Counted from the stretch's first letter, positions 32,759 to 45,212 are shown. The stretch is DNA of 64,000 bases from Imbricaverruca yamaguchii (GCA_034440575.1 JAOTOL010001656.1:2544501-2608500), one strand, 5' to 3'. Program-made: numbers and translations. Notes: generated by a model not told the origin, from the sequence alone.

Positions 32759-32877
32759 CGATTTCGAAGTTTATCCGGTCGTCCTTGTTGGTGTCGGCAT
32801 CGGTGCTCAGGGCGGCGCCCTGGTCCACCACCGACGACTCGTCTGTCACCACCACCTTCGGCACCGGCTTCGGTGAC
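32759..32877 (-). CDS. SLC4A (AE-like): AE exon 4: N-terminal cytoplasmic region
   Basis: Acceptor GACGCCAG (32878-32885) and donor GTACGTGTC (32750-32758) bound 119 nt, phase 2 in and phase 1 out. The peptide SPKPVPKVVVTDESSVVDQG continues AALSTDADTNKDDRINFEI. It is acidic and Ser/Thr-rich with no known domain. The call depends on splice signals, open frame and exact phase match to exon 3 (split Met) and exon 5 (split Gly). The acceptor has a weak pyrimidine tract. Confidence 0.78.
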
Positions 32878-33069
32878 CTGGCGTCAGGTCAGGTCATCAG
32901 ACACATGGTGACGTCACATGGCAATACGGCGGCATCAGGGCTTCATGTTGATGGAGGTGAGGTCGGAGAGTCAGCCACTCGGCTCGGAATTGGCACCATG
33001 AACGCCTCAAACCTTCGACAGAAGTCTACTATGGCTCGATTCAAAGTCCAATGCAGGGCATGTCCTTGT

Positions 33070-36000
33070 TAACCATGCTGGTGGTGTCAGGTGCTGGCCC
33101 CTGCTAGCTGTGCTGGTGGTGTCGGGTTCTGGCCATTGCTAGCTGTGCTGGTGGTGTCAGGTGCTGGCCCTGCTAGCTGTGCTGGTGGTGTCGGGTTCTG
33201 GCCATTGCTAGCTGTGCTGGTGGTGTCGGGTTCTGGCCATTGCTAGCTGTGCTGGTGGTGTGGTCTGGCCTGCTCTGTGCTGGTGGTGTCGGTCTGGCCC
33301 TGCTAGCTGTGTGTGGTTCGGTGGCTGCTGTGTGCTGGTGGTGTCAGGTGCTGGCCCCTGCTAGCTGTGCTGGTGGTGTCGGGTTCTGGCCATTGCTAGC
33401 TGTGCTGGTGGTGTCAGGTGCTGGCCCCTGCTAGCTGTGCTGGTGGTGTCGGGTTCTGGCCCCTGCTAGCTGTGCTGGTGGTGTCAGGTGCTGGACCCTG
33501 CTAGTGTGCTGGTGGTATCAGGTTCTGGCCACTGCTAGCTGTGCTGGTGGTGTCAGGTGCTGGCCCCTGCTAGCTGTGCTGGTGGTGTCGGGTTCTGGCC
33601 TTGCTAGCTTGCTGGTGGTGTGTGCTGGCCTGCTAGCTGTGCTGGTGGTGTCGGGTTCTGGCCATTGCTAGCTGTGCTGGTGGTGTCGGGTTCTGGCCAT
33701 TGCTAGCTGTGCTGGTGGTGTCAGGTGCTGGCCCCTGCTAGCTGTGCTGGTGGTGTCGGGTTCTGGCCCCTGCTAGCTGTGCTGGTGGTGTCAGGTGCTG
33801 GACCCTGCTAGCTGTGCTGGTGGTATCAGGTTCTGGCCACTGCTAGCTGTGCTGGTGGTGTCAGGTGCTGGCCCCTGCTAGCTGTGCTGGTGGTGTCGGG
33901 TTCTGGCCATTGCTAGCTGTGCTGGTGGTGTCAGGTGCTGGCCCCTGCTAACCATGCTGGTGGTGTCGGGTTCTGGACCCTGCTAGTGTGCTGGTGGTGT
34001 CGGGTTCTGGCCATTGCTAGCTGTGCTGGTGGTGTCGGTGCTGGCCCTGCTAGCTGTGCTGGTGGTGTCGGTGCTGGACCCTGCTAGTGTGCTGGTGGTT
34101 CGGTTCTGGATTGCTAGCTGTGCTGGTGGTGTCGGTGCTGGCCCTGTAGCTGTCTGGTGTGTGGTCTGCCTGCTACTGTGCTGGTGGTGTCGTGCTCCTG
34201 CTAGCTGTGCTGGTGGTGTCGGTGCTGGCCCCTGCTAGCTGTGCTGGTGGTGTCAGTGCTGGCCCTGCTAGCTGTGCTGGTGGTGTCAGGTGCTGGCCCT
34301 GCTAGCTGTGCTGGTGGTGTCGGGTTCTGGCCATTGCTAGCTGTGCTGGTGGTGTCAGGTGCTGGACCCTGCTAGCTGTGCTGGTGGTATCAGGTTCTGG
34401 CCATTGCTAGCTGTGCTGGTGTGTCAGGTGCTGGCCCCTGCTAGCTGTGCTGGTGGTGTCAGGTGCTGGACCCTGCTAGCTGTGCTGGTGGTGTCGGGTT
34501 CTGGCCACTGCTAGCTTGCTGTGGTGTGGTGCTGGCCCCTGCTAGCTGTGTGGTGGTGTCGGGTTCTGGCCATTGCTAGCTGTGTGGTGGTGTCGGTGTG
34601 GACCCTGTAGCTGTGCTGGTGGTGTCGGGTTCTGGCCCTGCTAGCTGTGCTGGTGGTGTGGGTTCTGGCCATTCTAGTGTGCTGGTGGTGTAGGTGCTGG
34701 CCTGCTATGTGCTGGTGGTGTCGGTGCTGGACTGCTAGCTGTGCTGGTGGTGTCGGGTTCTGGCCATTGCTGCTGTGTGGTGGTGTAGGTGCTGACCCTG
34801 CTAGCTTGCTGGTGGTGTCGGTGCTGGCCCTGCTAGCTGTGCTGGTGGTGTCGGGTTCTGGCCATTGCTAGCTGTGCTGGTGGTGTCGGGTTCTGGCCAT
34901 TGCTAGCTGTGCTGGTGGTGTCAGGTGCTGGCCCCTGCTAGCTGTGCTGGTGGTGTCGGGTTCTGGCCATTGCTAGCTGTGCTGGTGGTGTCAGGTGCTG
35001 GCCACTGCTAGCTGTGCTGGTGGTGTCGGGTTCTGGCCATTGCTAGCTGTGCTGGTGGTGTCAGGTGCTGGCCACTGCTAGCTGTGCTGGTGGTGTCAGG
35101 TGCTGGCCCCTGCTAGCTGTGCTGGTGGTGTCGGGTTCTGGCCTTGCTAGCTGTGCTGGTGGTGTCGGGTTCTGGCCATTGCTAGCTGTGCTGGTGGTGT
35201 CAGGTGCTGGCCCCTGCTAGCTGTGCTGGTGGTGTCAGGTTCTGGCCATGCTAGCTGTGCTGGTGGTGTCGGGTTCTGGCCATTGCTAGCTGTGCTGGTG
35301 GTGTCAGGTCTGGCCCTGCTACTGTGCTGGTGGTGTGTCTGGCTGCTAGCTTGCTGGTGGTGTCGGGTTCTGGCCATTGCTAGCTGTGCTGGTGGTGTCG
35401 GGTCTGGCCACTGCTAGCTGTGCTGGTGGTTGGTCTGGCCATTGCTAGCTGTGCTGGTGGTGTCGGGTTCTGGCCATTGCTAGGTGCTGGTGGTGTCGGG
35501 TTCTGGCCATTGCACTTGCTTATGGTAGCTGTGCTGGTGTGTCGGGTTCTGGCCATTGCTAGCTGTGCTGGTGGTGTCAGGTGCTGGCCATTGCTAGCTG
35601 TGCTGGTGGTGTCGGGTTCTGGCCATTGTAGCTTGCTGGTGGTTCGTGCTGGCCTTGCTACTTGCTGTGGTGTGTGGTTGCTAGCTGTTTCTGTGGTGTC
35701 GTTTGGCCACTGCTAGCTGTGCTGGTGGTGTCGGGTTCTGGCCATTGCTAGCTGTGCTGGTGGTGTCAGGTGCTGGACCCTGCTAGCTGTGCTGGTGGTG
35801 TCAGGTGCTGGCCACTGCTAGCTGTGCTGGTGGTGTCGGGTTCTGGCCATTGCTAGCTGTGCTGGTGGTGTCGGGTTCTGGCCATTGCTAGCTGTGCTGG
35901 TGGTGTCGGGTTCTGGCCACTGCTAGCTGTGCTGGTGGTATCAGGTTCTGGCCACTGCTAGCTATGCTGGTGGTGTCGGGTTCTGGCCATTGCTAGCTGT

Positions 36001-36590
36001 GCTGGTGGTATCAGGTTCTGGCCACTGCTAGCTGTGCTGGTGGTGTCAGGTGCTGGCCCCTGCTAGCTTTGCTGGTGGCGTCGGGTTCTGGCCATTGCTA
36101 GCTGTGCTGGTGGTGTCAGGTGCTGGCCATTGCTAGCTGTGCTGGTGGTGTCGGGTTCTGGCCATTGCTAGCTGTGCTGGTGGTGTCGGGTTCTGGCCAC
36201 TGCTAGCTGTGCTGGTGGTGTCGGGTTCTGGCCACTGCTAGCTGTGCTGGTGGTGTCGGGTTCTGGCCATTGTTAGCTGTGCTGGTGGTATCAGGTTCTG
36301 GCCACTGCTAGCTGTGCTGGTGGTGTCGGGTTCTGGCCATTGCTAGCTGTGCTGGTGGTGTCGGGTTCTGGCCATTGCTAGCTGTGCTGGTGGTGTCAGG
36401 CTCTGGCCATTGCTAGCTGTGCTGGTGGTGTCAGGTGCTGGCCCTTGCTAACCATGCTGGTGGCGTCGGGTTCTGGCCATTGCTAGCTGTGCTGGTGGCG
36501 TCAGGTTTTGGCCACTGCTAGTGGTGTCAGGTTTTGGCCACTGCTAGCTGTGCTGGTGGTGTTGGGTGCTGACCATTGATAACCATGCTG
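33070..36590. repeat. 35-bp minisatellite, about 100 copies
   Basis: The unit is GCTAGCTGTGCTGGTGGTGT then CGGGTTCTGGCCATT. A second type has CAGGTGCTGGCCCCT. The two types and a third (ATCAGGTTCTGGCCACT) are interspersed. Several patches (about 33240-33330, 34030-34230, 34510-34830, 35290-35440, 35510-35720) are riddled with one- to few-base deletions, unlike the clean stretches between them. It is the largest array in the window. Confidence 0.98.
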
Positions 36591-36599
36591 GTGGTGGCG

Positions 36600-38690
36600 G
36601 GTCCTGTCCCTTTCGAACCGTGCTGGTGGTGTTCCTGGTAGCACTGGAGATTTGACTGTCGCATTAACAGCACTAGAGGCAGTGGTACAAAAAAACCCAG
36701 ACGGCTTTGGTGGGAGGAAATATCGCAAGATTTCGCAAATCTGAGAGATTTTGAGAAGCCAAGAAACCAAGAATGATAAGAGATACCAAGGAATAAAGTG
36801 GGGCCATGTCCACAAACACCACCCACGAGAGAAGCACATGTGACGCAAATTTGCGATAATTAAGATGAGATTTTCAGAGAACGAAAATATCAGCGGAATT
36901 CGGAATCACCACCTGACAACGAATTTGATTATTGCGGTGTGCAGTGAATCCTGTTTATCAACAATTGCCGGTACCAAACTCACACAAAATCGGCGCCAGG
37001 ACATTTGCTTGTTGCTGGACGGTTACTCAGCTGCACACATCGCTAACCATCCGAGTGGCACGCAACTTACAGATACTGGTGAAGAGGAGTATACCTTTCC
37101 AGGTAGTTTTGCATCGCCGATGCTTCTAAAGTACCACTTGACCTCGCAGCAGGGACAACCATCCTACCTCTCTTAATGTGGACCGTGGAGAAGCTCAGTT
37201 GAATATCCTATAACATTTGCTTCCCGCCATATAGGGGTGCAGTAACTTGATGCTTATGATATAGCTTCAAACTTGGACTTTCAGAGCTACTTGGAACACT
37301 GTATATATGTGTATTCGACCTTCCAGGTCAGGTCACGCAAACCAATTTCGCAGCGGAGTCAACTGGTTTTCTCCGTTGTTTTCATACCCTATTTACGAAA
37401 CAGATGCGATCCCATTGTTTCATATCGATTATATAGAAACTGAAGACATATAAACACTACTACGCCTACAGAGACCGGGGTCGCCGATCAGGCCAAGGAA
37501 ACATATGATTAACATTTAAAGTTGACGATTTTAAAGCTGATTATGTTAAAGGAAAAAACAAGTAGTGGAAATAACTGAAATTAAAGTGCCCAGTTGGATA
37601 ATTTTGGAGACAAGGTTAAGAAGCTGAAAACTCTCCTATTTGATCCGATGTTTTTCAAATGTCGTGAACCTTACCGACTTAGAAATGAAATCGGCGCGCA
37701 CACTTACGGTTGCAAATACCAAACAAGCCGCTCTTACTTCGCAAGAATCCGTGTTTTGACTTCTAGCTCGCCTGTGATAGTTGAAGACTGAAGACATTTC
37801 ATGTCACATCTCAGTGACCCAGCATGGCATTGCCTGAACTCAGTAAATGCAATTTCCCATTATTTTTGTTCATATTTTTTCCACTATGTTCATTATCGAT
37901 ACAAATATACACAAGAACAATTTTTGTCCAACTTAGAACTCTGCTTCTCGTAGCGATCTGACCGAGTGCAGTTGCTTGTGCATATTCTTTCAAATCACTT
38001 GTATGTACATTCATGTACATACAAGTGATATATACATACATGTACATTCATGCTTGTCTTTTGGTTGTATTGTGCACGACTGTTTGTCCATGGTAAATGT
38101 TTCAATATACGCAGAGAATACCGAATTTGGATTAGGTCGCGACTTATTTTGATCCACTTTATAGTGCCATCACAGCATATCACATCTTTATGCTCTATCC
38201 TCTACCTCACACCTCTCACAATCTCTACAAAATATGAGCCTATCAGTGTTTGGAAGATATTCGGAATTTCGAAGCGATACCTGTAGCAATTAGTTCTTAA
38301 AGTAACTTTCAATACTTCCGATCTTTAGGTGACTTTGTCGCTGAACGACTTAGTTTATGAGTTCCTCAGGAAAACCTCGGTGGGTGTCAAAATTCCAAAG
38401 TACCACCACGGTTAAATTACCATGGAACGCAAAATTGAGTAGGGTGACCAGGTCTAATTGATACATGGGATGGTTAATGCGACAGGGCTTATTCCAAAAG
38501 TACGAAGCAGTTTGTTGTGGCTTCGACATGTTGATACTGGCCCCCTATTCTCACGGCAAAAGCAAGCGTAAGTCCATTCAACGCGCGGCTGCGTCATGGT
38601 GACGATGTGGCACGTTTTTGGAGCGAATGAAAAATTTATATATTTGTGTTTTGTCCCTACTTTCTAGCTTGTGCCCCACTTGCTAAATAC
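36600..38690. other. Intron without recognised genes
   Basis: Mostly AT-rich DNA. A palindromic tract of TGTACAT/ATGTACA motifs lies at 37995-38055. No exon with matching phase or retroelement frame was found before the element at 38.7 kb. Confidence 0.5.
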
Positions 38691-38699
38691 TTAGGTGTC

Positions 38700-41500
38700 T
38701 GTTGTCGTTAACTCGTTTCCTGGCGACCAGGGCCAACCGTGCTCTGGTCGCCAAGTTTCCGTTACCTCTCCATCTACCCATCCGTCGGAAGCCCCAGCCT
38801 GCGGTATTTCCTCGGACTTGGCCGGGCTCCGTTCGAGTACCAAGGTAATCGTCCGAATTCCCGAGGAAGCTCGCTCATTAGTCGCCGACTCGCCATCCAA
38901 TCGGCTGAATGAGGCCCTGAACGACCCGACTCCACGATCCTGGTGGGTGTTCCTATCCTTCTCCTTCACTGCGCTACGTGCCCCAGACCCCTAAAGAGCG
39001 AGGGACCCCACTCCACCGTCGCCTCACACATAGGGCGACATATCGCTGAGATGGACGGCATGGCCACACAGCCAGCACTCGGACAGCATGGCCACACAGC
39101 CAGCACTCGGACAGCGGAAGACCGCCACTCCGCGTATAACAACTGCCGACTGGATCGCGCGCCGGGTTACGGCTAAATGTGCAGATGGAGACGGCCGCGC
39201 GGCCCTCCGTGTCCAGCATCCAGCAACACGTTCGCAGAGTCGACAGACGAGGTCATTGCTGCCTTACGCTGCAAGCACCCGCCAGCACGGGCCGACGAGG
39301 AGCTTCCTCCCCCGCCCACTGCCTCTGACCCGCCACCGCCAACCGTCACGGAGCAGCCGGTACAGGACGCCATCTCCACCATGCCACCGGGCTCGTCGGC
39401 CTTGGCGCAATACGGCCACTCCACCAGAGTCAGCTGCTGTCCCGACAGGCAGCAGTCTGACCGTCGCCTCCTCAAATCGCTCCCTGCTCTGACTAACCTA
39501 GTGCTGGGTGGCTGCGTCCCTGAGTGCGGAAGTGAAGCACTGCACGGAGCATCGCTTTACACGCTACGAAAAAAACACGACGGACTACGACCAATAGCTG
39601 TTGACAGCGTATACCGCCGCCTGCCTGCCTGGGCGCATGGGCGCGCAACACATCTCTAGCACCCTCGGAGCAGAACTCCGCCCCATCCAACTCACAGTTG
39701 GCACATCACTGGGGTGCAAGGCCGCCGTGCACGCTACCCGCGAATATATCGCGGCCACCGTCACCGACCCCTCCAGCCCCCGTGTTCTGGTCAAGGTGGA
39801 TGTCATGAACGGGTTCAACACGGTCCGCCGTGACGTCATCCTAACCCGCGTACGAGAACGCTGTACTGAGGCCTACCCGATGGCGCGTCAAGCCTGCGGT
39901 GCGCCTACTCCTCTCCACAACGGCGATCAGACGATGATGTGCTGTGGCGTATGACATGACAAGGCGATCCCCTCGGTCCTGCTGCATTCGCCACCGCTGT
40001 TGATCCCTGTACTCGGGACACGTGGACTGCCCTGGACGTATGGTACCTGGACGACGCCACGATCGTCGGCCCAGTAGACACTGTCGCAGCTGATCTCAGT
40101 TCGTTCGCCTCGGTTCTGACAGAGAGCGGTCTTCAGCTGCGAGGTAGCATTTCTGGGCGCCCGTCCTCTTCAATTCGCGACCAAGCTATAAATAAAATGC
40201 GTGAAGCATTACCGGGAATAGTAGAAACTCCTCTGGACGCCCTCACGCTCCTCGGCCCGCCGCTGTGCGACGCCCGCCTCACCGCTGCCGCCAACATCAC
40301 CTCAGAGACCATCGCACGTCTGTGCACCCGCCTTCACCAGCTAGACAGCCACACTGCTGTCTTCTTCCCTGTCCACAACGTGTCAGCACCAAGCTTACCT
40401 GCTGCGCTCAGCACCCCTGAACAAGAAGCCTGCCTCCTTCAGAGAGATTGATGAGCTGGTCCACGAGACACTAGCCACGGCCTCCAACGTCGACGTCAGC
40501 GGTACGGCATTGGATCAGGCGACGCTGTCGCTCAGACTGGGCGATCTCTGGGTGCGCTCTGTCGAGACCTTAGCACTGCCGTGTTACGCGGCTAACTGAG
40601 CGCAGCTCTTCCGCTAGTCCGCAGTATCTGTCCAGGCCTCTCAGCGAGGCACCGTCTTCGCTACAGTCGGCGGTGCAGTGTTTCAGGGAGCTGACAGGGC
40701 TCGGAGAGCCACCAGATACATCTACCGGTAGTCGGCGCGCATGGGACAGTCTGGGCGCCGCCGTGATTCGTGACCAGCTGATCGACGTAGTCAATCAGGT
40801 CCAACGTGCGCGCCTACTCGCCGCCACTCAGCCGCATACCGCCGCCTGGCTGCAAGCTGTTCCTGCACCCAACCTCAGTCTTCACCTGGACGATGAGACA
40901 ATCTGTGTGGCGGTGGCGCTTCGCTTCGGGGCTGCAGTGGCGGACTACACCGCTGTCGCCAATGCAACCGCCCGGTTGACCGACTTGAACATCATTGACT
41001 ATCCTGCCTTAAGAGCGTTGGCCGTCTCCCACGTCATACTAATTTGAATGGTGTAGTGAAGCGCGCCCTCTAAAGTGCGGCAATCCATGCCATCCTGGCG
41101 TCGGTGAGTCTCGACCAGGGCGACAGTAAGCGGCCAGATGGGCTTACGCTGTTGCCATACAGTGGAGGCAGGTGTCTGACATGAGACGCCACTTGTATAG
41201 ATACCTTCGCCGATACCGTACCGGTACAATCGGCGCTAAAGCGCGGGTCCGCGGCTCGTGCGGCAGAAGCTCGCAAACGCCGCCACTACGCCGATCTCTG
41301 CTCGCGGTACAAGTTCGAGCCCTTAGCTGTTGAGACGGCCGGCGTCCAAGGAACTGCCGTCTCAGAATTAGTGCGAGGGCTTGGGCGGCACATAATGGCC
41401 CGCACCGGCGAGCACCATGAAACAGTGTGGCTAAATTTCTACCTGAATCGCGAGTGGCAAGGCGGTTTCTGTGCTCGCCACAGTCCGGCCTACAAATAGA
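38700..41500 (+). mobile_element. Decayed non-LTR retrotransposon with RT and C-terminal restriction-like endonuclease
   Basis: Plus-strand frames, broken by stops, give STKVIVRIPEEARSLVADS (38838-38894) and SFSFTALRAPDP. An RT region follows: GASLYTLRKKHDGLRPIAVD near 39550-39600, VLVKVDVMNGFNTVRR near 39786-39830, QGDPLGPAAF near 39965, and VWYLDDATIVGPVDTVAADL near 40038-40100. After it come HTAAWLQAVPAPNLSLHLDD near 40835-40895, then RPDGLTLLPYSGGRCLT near 41130-41180 with DATCIDTF. The last block is RKRRHYADLCSRYKFEPLAV near 41270, ending with a stop at about 41498. RPDG followed by D.TC.D is a PD-(D/E)XK-type nuclease pattern. A TGA replaces the residue before DATC. It lies inside the host intron, antisense. 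Confidence 0.85.
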
Positions 41501-41750
41501 TCTTCGGTTGCCCGTATAGTTGCACCACTTTTACATAGTTGCACATCATTTTCCCGACCCTGCTAAGATATGGTGACATTTTCTTAGTTTTGGAACGGTG
41601 AAATGCTTATATCATTTGCCGCTACAGTGCACTCACAATGTTCCATAACATTCTTCATGGTTATTCCGTCCGCCCTCCTATCGCCAGATGTCTGCGCTGC
41701 GCAAGGCGGTAGAACACACAAATACACCGGCAAGCGGCCAGTCAACTCAC

Positions 41751-41836
41751 ATGCTCTCTGGTGACGAGACGGCCACCTCCTCGTCCCTCGGGGCAGCACC
41801 GCCAGTGTCATCCTTGCCGGGACGGCCAGCCTCCTG
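41751..41836 (-). CDS. SLC4A (AE-like): AE exon 3: N-terminal region, NAGNAG acceptor
   Basis: Donor GTGAGTTG (41743-41750) is strong. The acceptor is CGCATGCAG (41837-41845), with a second CAG immediately inside, so splicing could include or omit one Gln. The exon has 86 nt, phase 0 in and phase 2 out. The peptide (Q)EAGRPGKDDTGGAAPRDEEV then AVSSPES is acidic and disordered-looking. It is supported by phase continuity on both sides only. A 29-bp tandem repeat lies just upstream of the acceptor. Confidence 0.7.
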
Positions 41837-41861
41837 CTGCATGCGCATGACGGTCACGCCG

Positions 41862-42070
41862 GTCATTACGAGATCAAAGTGTCACGCCTGTGTTCAGCTG
41901 CATGGAAATGATATCACGCCAGAGTCGCAACTTCAAACGATACCACGGAGTTGCACCTTCATATGATATCACACCAAAGTTGAACCTTTAAATGATATCA
42001 CACCATAGACGCACCTCAAATTGATATCATACCAGAGTCGCACCTTCAAATGATTCGACAACAGAATCGC
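41862..42070. repeat. 29-bp diverged tandem repeat, about 6-7 copies, upstream of an acceptor
   Basis: Units read like GATATCACACCAGAGTCGCA then CCTTCAAAT, beginning near 41928, 41957, 41984, 42013 and later. The first degenerate unit reaches to within about 25 bp of exon 3's acceptor. Confidence 0.85.
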
Positions 42071-42079
42071 AACTTCAAA

Positions 42080-43090
42080 AACGTAAATTGATACGGAATA
42101 TTGAGATTCAATTGAATCTTTCTCGAATTCCATTGTTCTTTGCACACTTCGACATCCGTGGCTGTAATTCAGCAAATAGGTAGGATATAACCGATCTAGT
42201 TTCACTCAGATATAGGTTCTATGTAATTATACTTTTCCGTATAAATATTCCTGTAATACGAACTGAAATTGCAACATGAACAACATCCCACTAAGCATCA
42301 CGACACTTCTCAACGATGATCATCCAACATTACACGAGCATCTCTTCCACTTTCTCTCTGTCACACGCCTGATCCACGAACCATGAGAAAAAAGAAAAAA
42401 AAGAAAAGATATGCTAAAAAAGAAAACAAAAAACCAACAAGGGAAAAAAAGAAAAAAGAAAAAGAAGAAGAAAAAGTATGTTGGAAAAGAAAAACATAAA
42501 ATCAATAAAAAAGGAAAAAAAAGAACAAACTAACCCCACGTGATATTTACTAACTACTAACGTTCTTGCAATGTAAAATCAATACTGGCGATGACCCGAC
42601 CCCAACCCCCCAACTACACCCCGCCCCATGGCACCGACCGGACTGGCAAACTCTATTCTCCTGAAACAGCTCAGCTTCGACTACTACCTCATCTACCTGC
42701 AAGACGTCTTAACTTCTACTCCGTCTACGCGCCATTCTTCAAGTCGTCTCAACTCTCTCACAACTCGCCTCTACAAGACAACTATAATCTTCTTCGCTTC
42801 CTCTCATCCCCACCACATTACTCCTCATACCCCTTCACCCCTAACAAACAACACAAAATACTGACACCACAAACGCCCCCCCCACTCGGAAACAGCCGAC
42901 ATCACCACGCGGTGGCAGACTGTCCAAACACACAGACACACACACACACACACCAACTGAAATTGCCGAGTTGAGTTTGCTTGTCAGTAATGCAAGACAA
43001 CAATCACGGAGTTCGTTGTTTACTGCATACAGGATGGCGTATTACGACCTACATGAAGATCATGCGAAGCCAGGAGGAAACTATACGTAC
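42080..43090. other. Intron with A-rich and C-rich tracts
   Basis: A purine-rich A/G tract (AAAAAGAAAAAAAAGAAAAG-like) spans 42385-42525. A C/T-rich stretch spans about 42596-42900. A short (CA)n lies at 42928-42951. No exon was supported apart from exon 2. Confidence 0.6.
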
Positions 43091-43191
43091 CTCCTTTTTG
43101 ACCTCATCCTCAGATTTCCGCTTCTTCTTCTTTACGGCGACGGGCTTAAGCGGCTCATGGGGCTTGGCGTACTGGTTCTCACGGAAATGGC
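43091..43191 (-). CDS. SLC4A (AE-like): AE exon 2: Lys-rich N-terminal region
   Basis: Acceptor GTGTTCACAG (43192-43201) and donor GTACGTATAG (43081-43090) bound 101 nt, phase 1 in and phase 0 out. The peptide HFRENQYAKPHEPLKPVAV is followed by KKKKRKSEDEVKKE. It carries a lysine cluster like a nuclear-localisation or phosphoinositide-binding patch, function unknown. Splice sites are good and phases fit exons 1 and 3. No close family similarity was recognised, so it could belong to an isoform. Confidence 0.72.
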
Positions 43192-43264
43192 CTGTGAACA
43201 CATAGGGGAGTTGTTAATACCGAGTGGCCTGTAAATACAGAGGGAGTTGTCAATACCGAGTCGA
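43192..43264. repeat. Two-copy 36-37-bp duplication of an acceptor
   Basis: GGCCTGTGAACACATAGGGG and GGCCTGTAAATACAGAGGGA both continue AGTTGT(T/C)AATACCGAGT. On the minus strand this gives TGTATTTACAG-GCC upstream of the used TGTGTTCACAG-GCC, so the acceptor of exon 2 exists twice. Confidence 0.88.
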
Positions 43265-43889
43265 GCAGCCGACCGATGCCGCCTTCCTTTCATCTGTAAG
43301 CGCCATGGTAGGAGTAATTTTTGCCAGCTGGCTCTACGGTAACCCTCACACGCATGTGAAGGTTATCATTATGGAAGCGTCCCAACTGGACGCTGGATCG
43401 CAAGGATCGAACATTGTTGGAACTCTGGGCCAAGTTCAGTGCTTATTTTCCATCGATGTATGTGCAATCTTGGAGGGCTGAGTTCCCAGCGCCATCAGTG
43501 TGGTCGCCGCCTGGCCCATGGTTGCCAGCCGCCTCAGATTACCATGTGCCGACCACCAGTCAGCCACTTCCGCGTCGCATACCACCCACCCGCGTGCCAC
43601 ACATCAGCCACCCCCAGGCAGTACAGCAACACTCTCCCCCACCCTGCGCATGTCGGCTCGTCCGTCCGGGGACAGCTAGCGGCTGTCTCGATATCTGGCG
43701 CGCCAAGGGCGGCAGTCTCGATGGCGGGTACAGCGCGGCTGGCTGCGATATGCGTATCAGCGCCGCCTCAGCCCGAGTCAGCCACTCGAGGTAAAGCCGG
43801 ACGGTCGACGGTCGGTTGGGAGGCCGCCTGAACACGTCAACAGCCCAAGTACGACCGACAGTCACGTGCTCAACCGCCGCCGAGCCGGT

Positions 43890-45212
43890 GTACGTGCACC
43901 CCGAGCTGGGATATCGTACGGCGCCTCGTCAACAGACCCTGGTCCCCTCCCGACCGGCGGCTGTCCACCCCGCGCTGGGATATCGTACGGCACCTCGTCA
44001 ACAGACCCTGGTCCCCTCCCGACCGGCGGCTGTCCACCCCGCGCTGGGATATCGTACGGCACCTCGTCAACAGACCCTGGTCCCCTCCCGACCGGCGGCT
44101 GTCCACCCCGCGCTGGGATATCGTACGGCGCCTCGTAAACATACTCTGGTCCCCTCCCGGCCGGCGGCTGTCCACCCCGCGCTGGGATATCGTACGGCGC
44201 CTCGTCAACAGACCCTGGTCCCCTCCCGACCGGCGGCTGTCCACCCCGCGCTGGGATATCGTACGGCGCCTCGTCAACAGACCCTGGTCCCCTCCCGACC
44301 GGCGGCTGTCCACCCCGCGCTGGGATATCGTACGGCGCCTCGTCAACAGACTCTGGTCCCCTCCCGGCCGGCGGCTGCCCACCCCGCACTGGGATATCGT
44401 ACGGCGCCTCGTCAACAGACTCTGGTCCTCCCCCGGCCTGCGGCTGTCCACCCCGCACTGGGATATCGTACGGCGCCTCGTCAACAGACCCTGGTCCCCT
44501 CCCGGCCGGCGGCTGTCCACCCCGCGCTGGGATATCGTACGGCGCCTCGTCAACAAACCCTGGTCCCCTCCCGGCCTGCGGCTGTCCACCCCGCGCTGGG
44601 ATATCGTACGGTGCCTCGTCAACAGACCCTGGTCCCCTCCCGACCGGCGGCTGTCCACCCCGCGCTGGGATATCGTACGGCGCCTCGTCAACAGACCCTG
44701 GTCCCCTTCCGACCGGCGGCTGTCCACCCCGCGCTGGGATATCGTACGGCGCCTCGTCAACAGACCCTGGTCCCCTTCCGACCGGCGGCTGCCCACCCCG
44801 CGCTGGGATATCGTACGGCGCCTCGTCAACAGACCCTGGTCCCCTCCCGGCCGGCGGCTGTCCACCCCGCACTGGGATATCGTACGGCGCCTCGTCAACA
44901 GACCCTGGTCTCCTCCAGGGCGGCGGCTGTCCACCCCGCACTGGGATATCGTACGGCGCCTCGTCAACAGACCCTGGTCCCCTCCCGGCCGGCGGCTGTC
45001 CACCCCGCGCTGGGATATCGTACGGCGCCTCGTCAACAGACCCTGGTCTCCTCCCGACCGGCGGCTGTCCACCCCGCACTGGGATATCGTACGGCGCCTC
45101 GTCAACAGACCCTGGTCTCCTCCCGGCCGGCGGCTGTCCACCCCGCACTGGGATATCGTACGGCGCCTCGTCAACAGACCCTGGTCCCCTCCCGGCCGGC
45201 GGCTGCCCACCA
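43890..45212. repeat. 69-bp minisatellite, about 19 copies
   Basis: The unit is GCTGGGATATCGTACGGCGC then CTCGTCAACAGACCCTGGTC then CCCTCCCGACCGGCGGCTGT and CCACCCCGC. Because 69 is a multiple of 3 and no frame has a stop, three overlapping frames of 428-511 residues stay open on both strands. The minus frame with repeated DEAPYDIPARGGQPP looks protein-like, but it has no family match and lies wholly within the intron between exons 1 and 2. Confidence 0.97.

Noticed and set aside
33070..36590. Centromeric satellite
   Set aside because: A 35-bp unit over 3.5 kb within a gene intron is minisatellite scale, with no sign of megabase extent.
42971..43234. Plus-strand 87-codon frame with hydrophobic segment
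   Set aside because: It is the antisense shadow of the Lys-rich minus-strand exon at 43091-43191.
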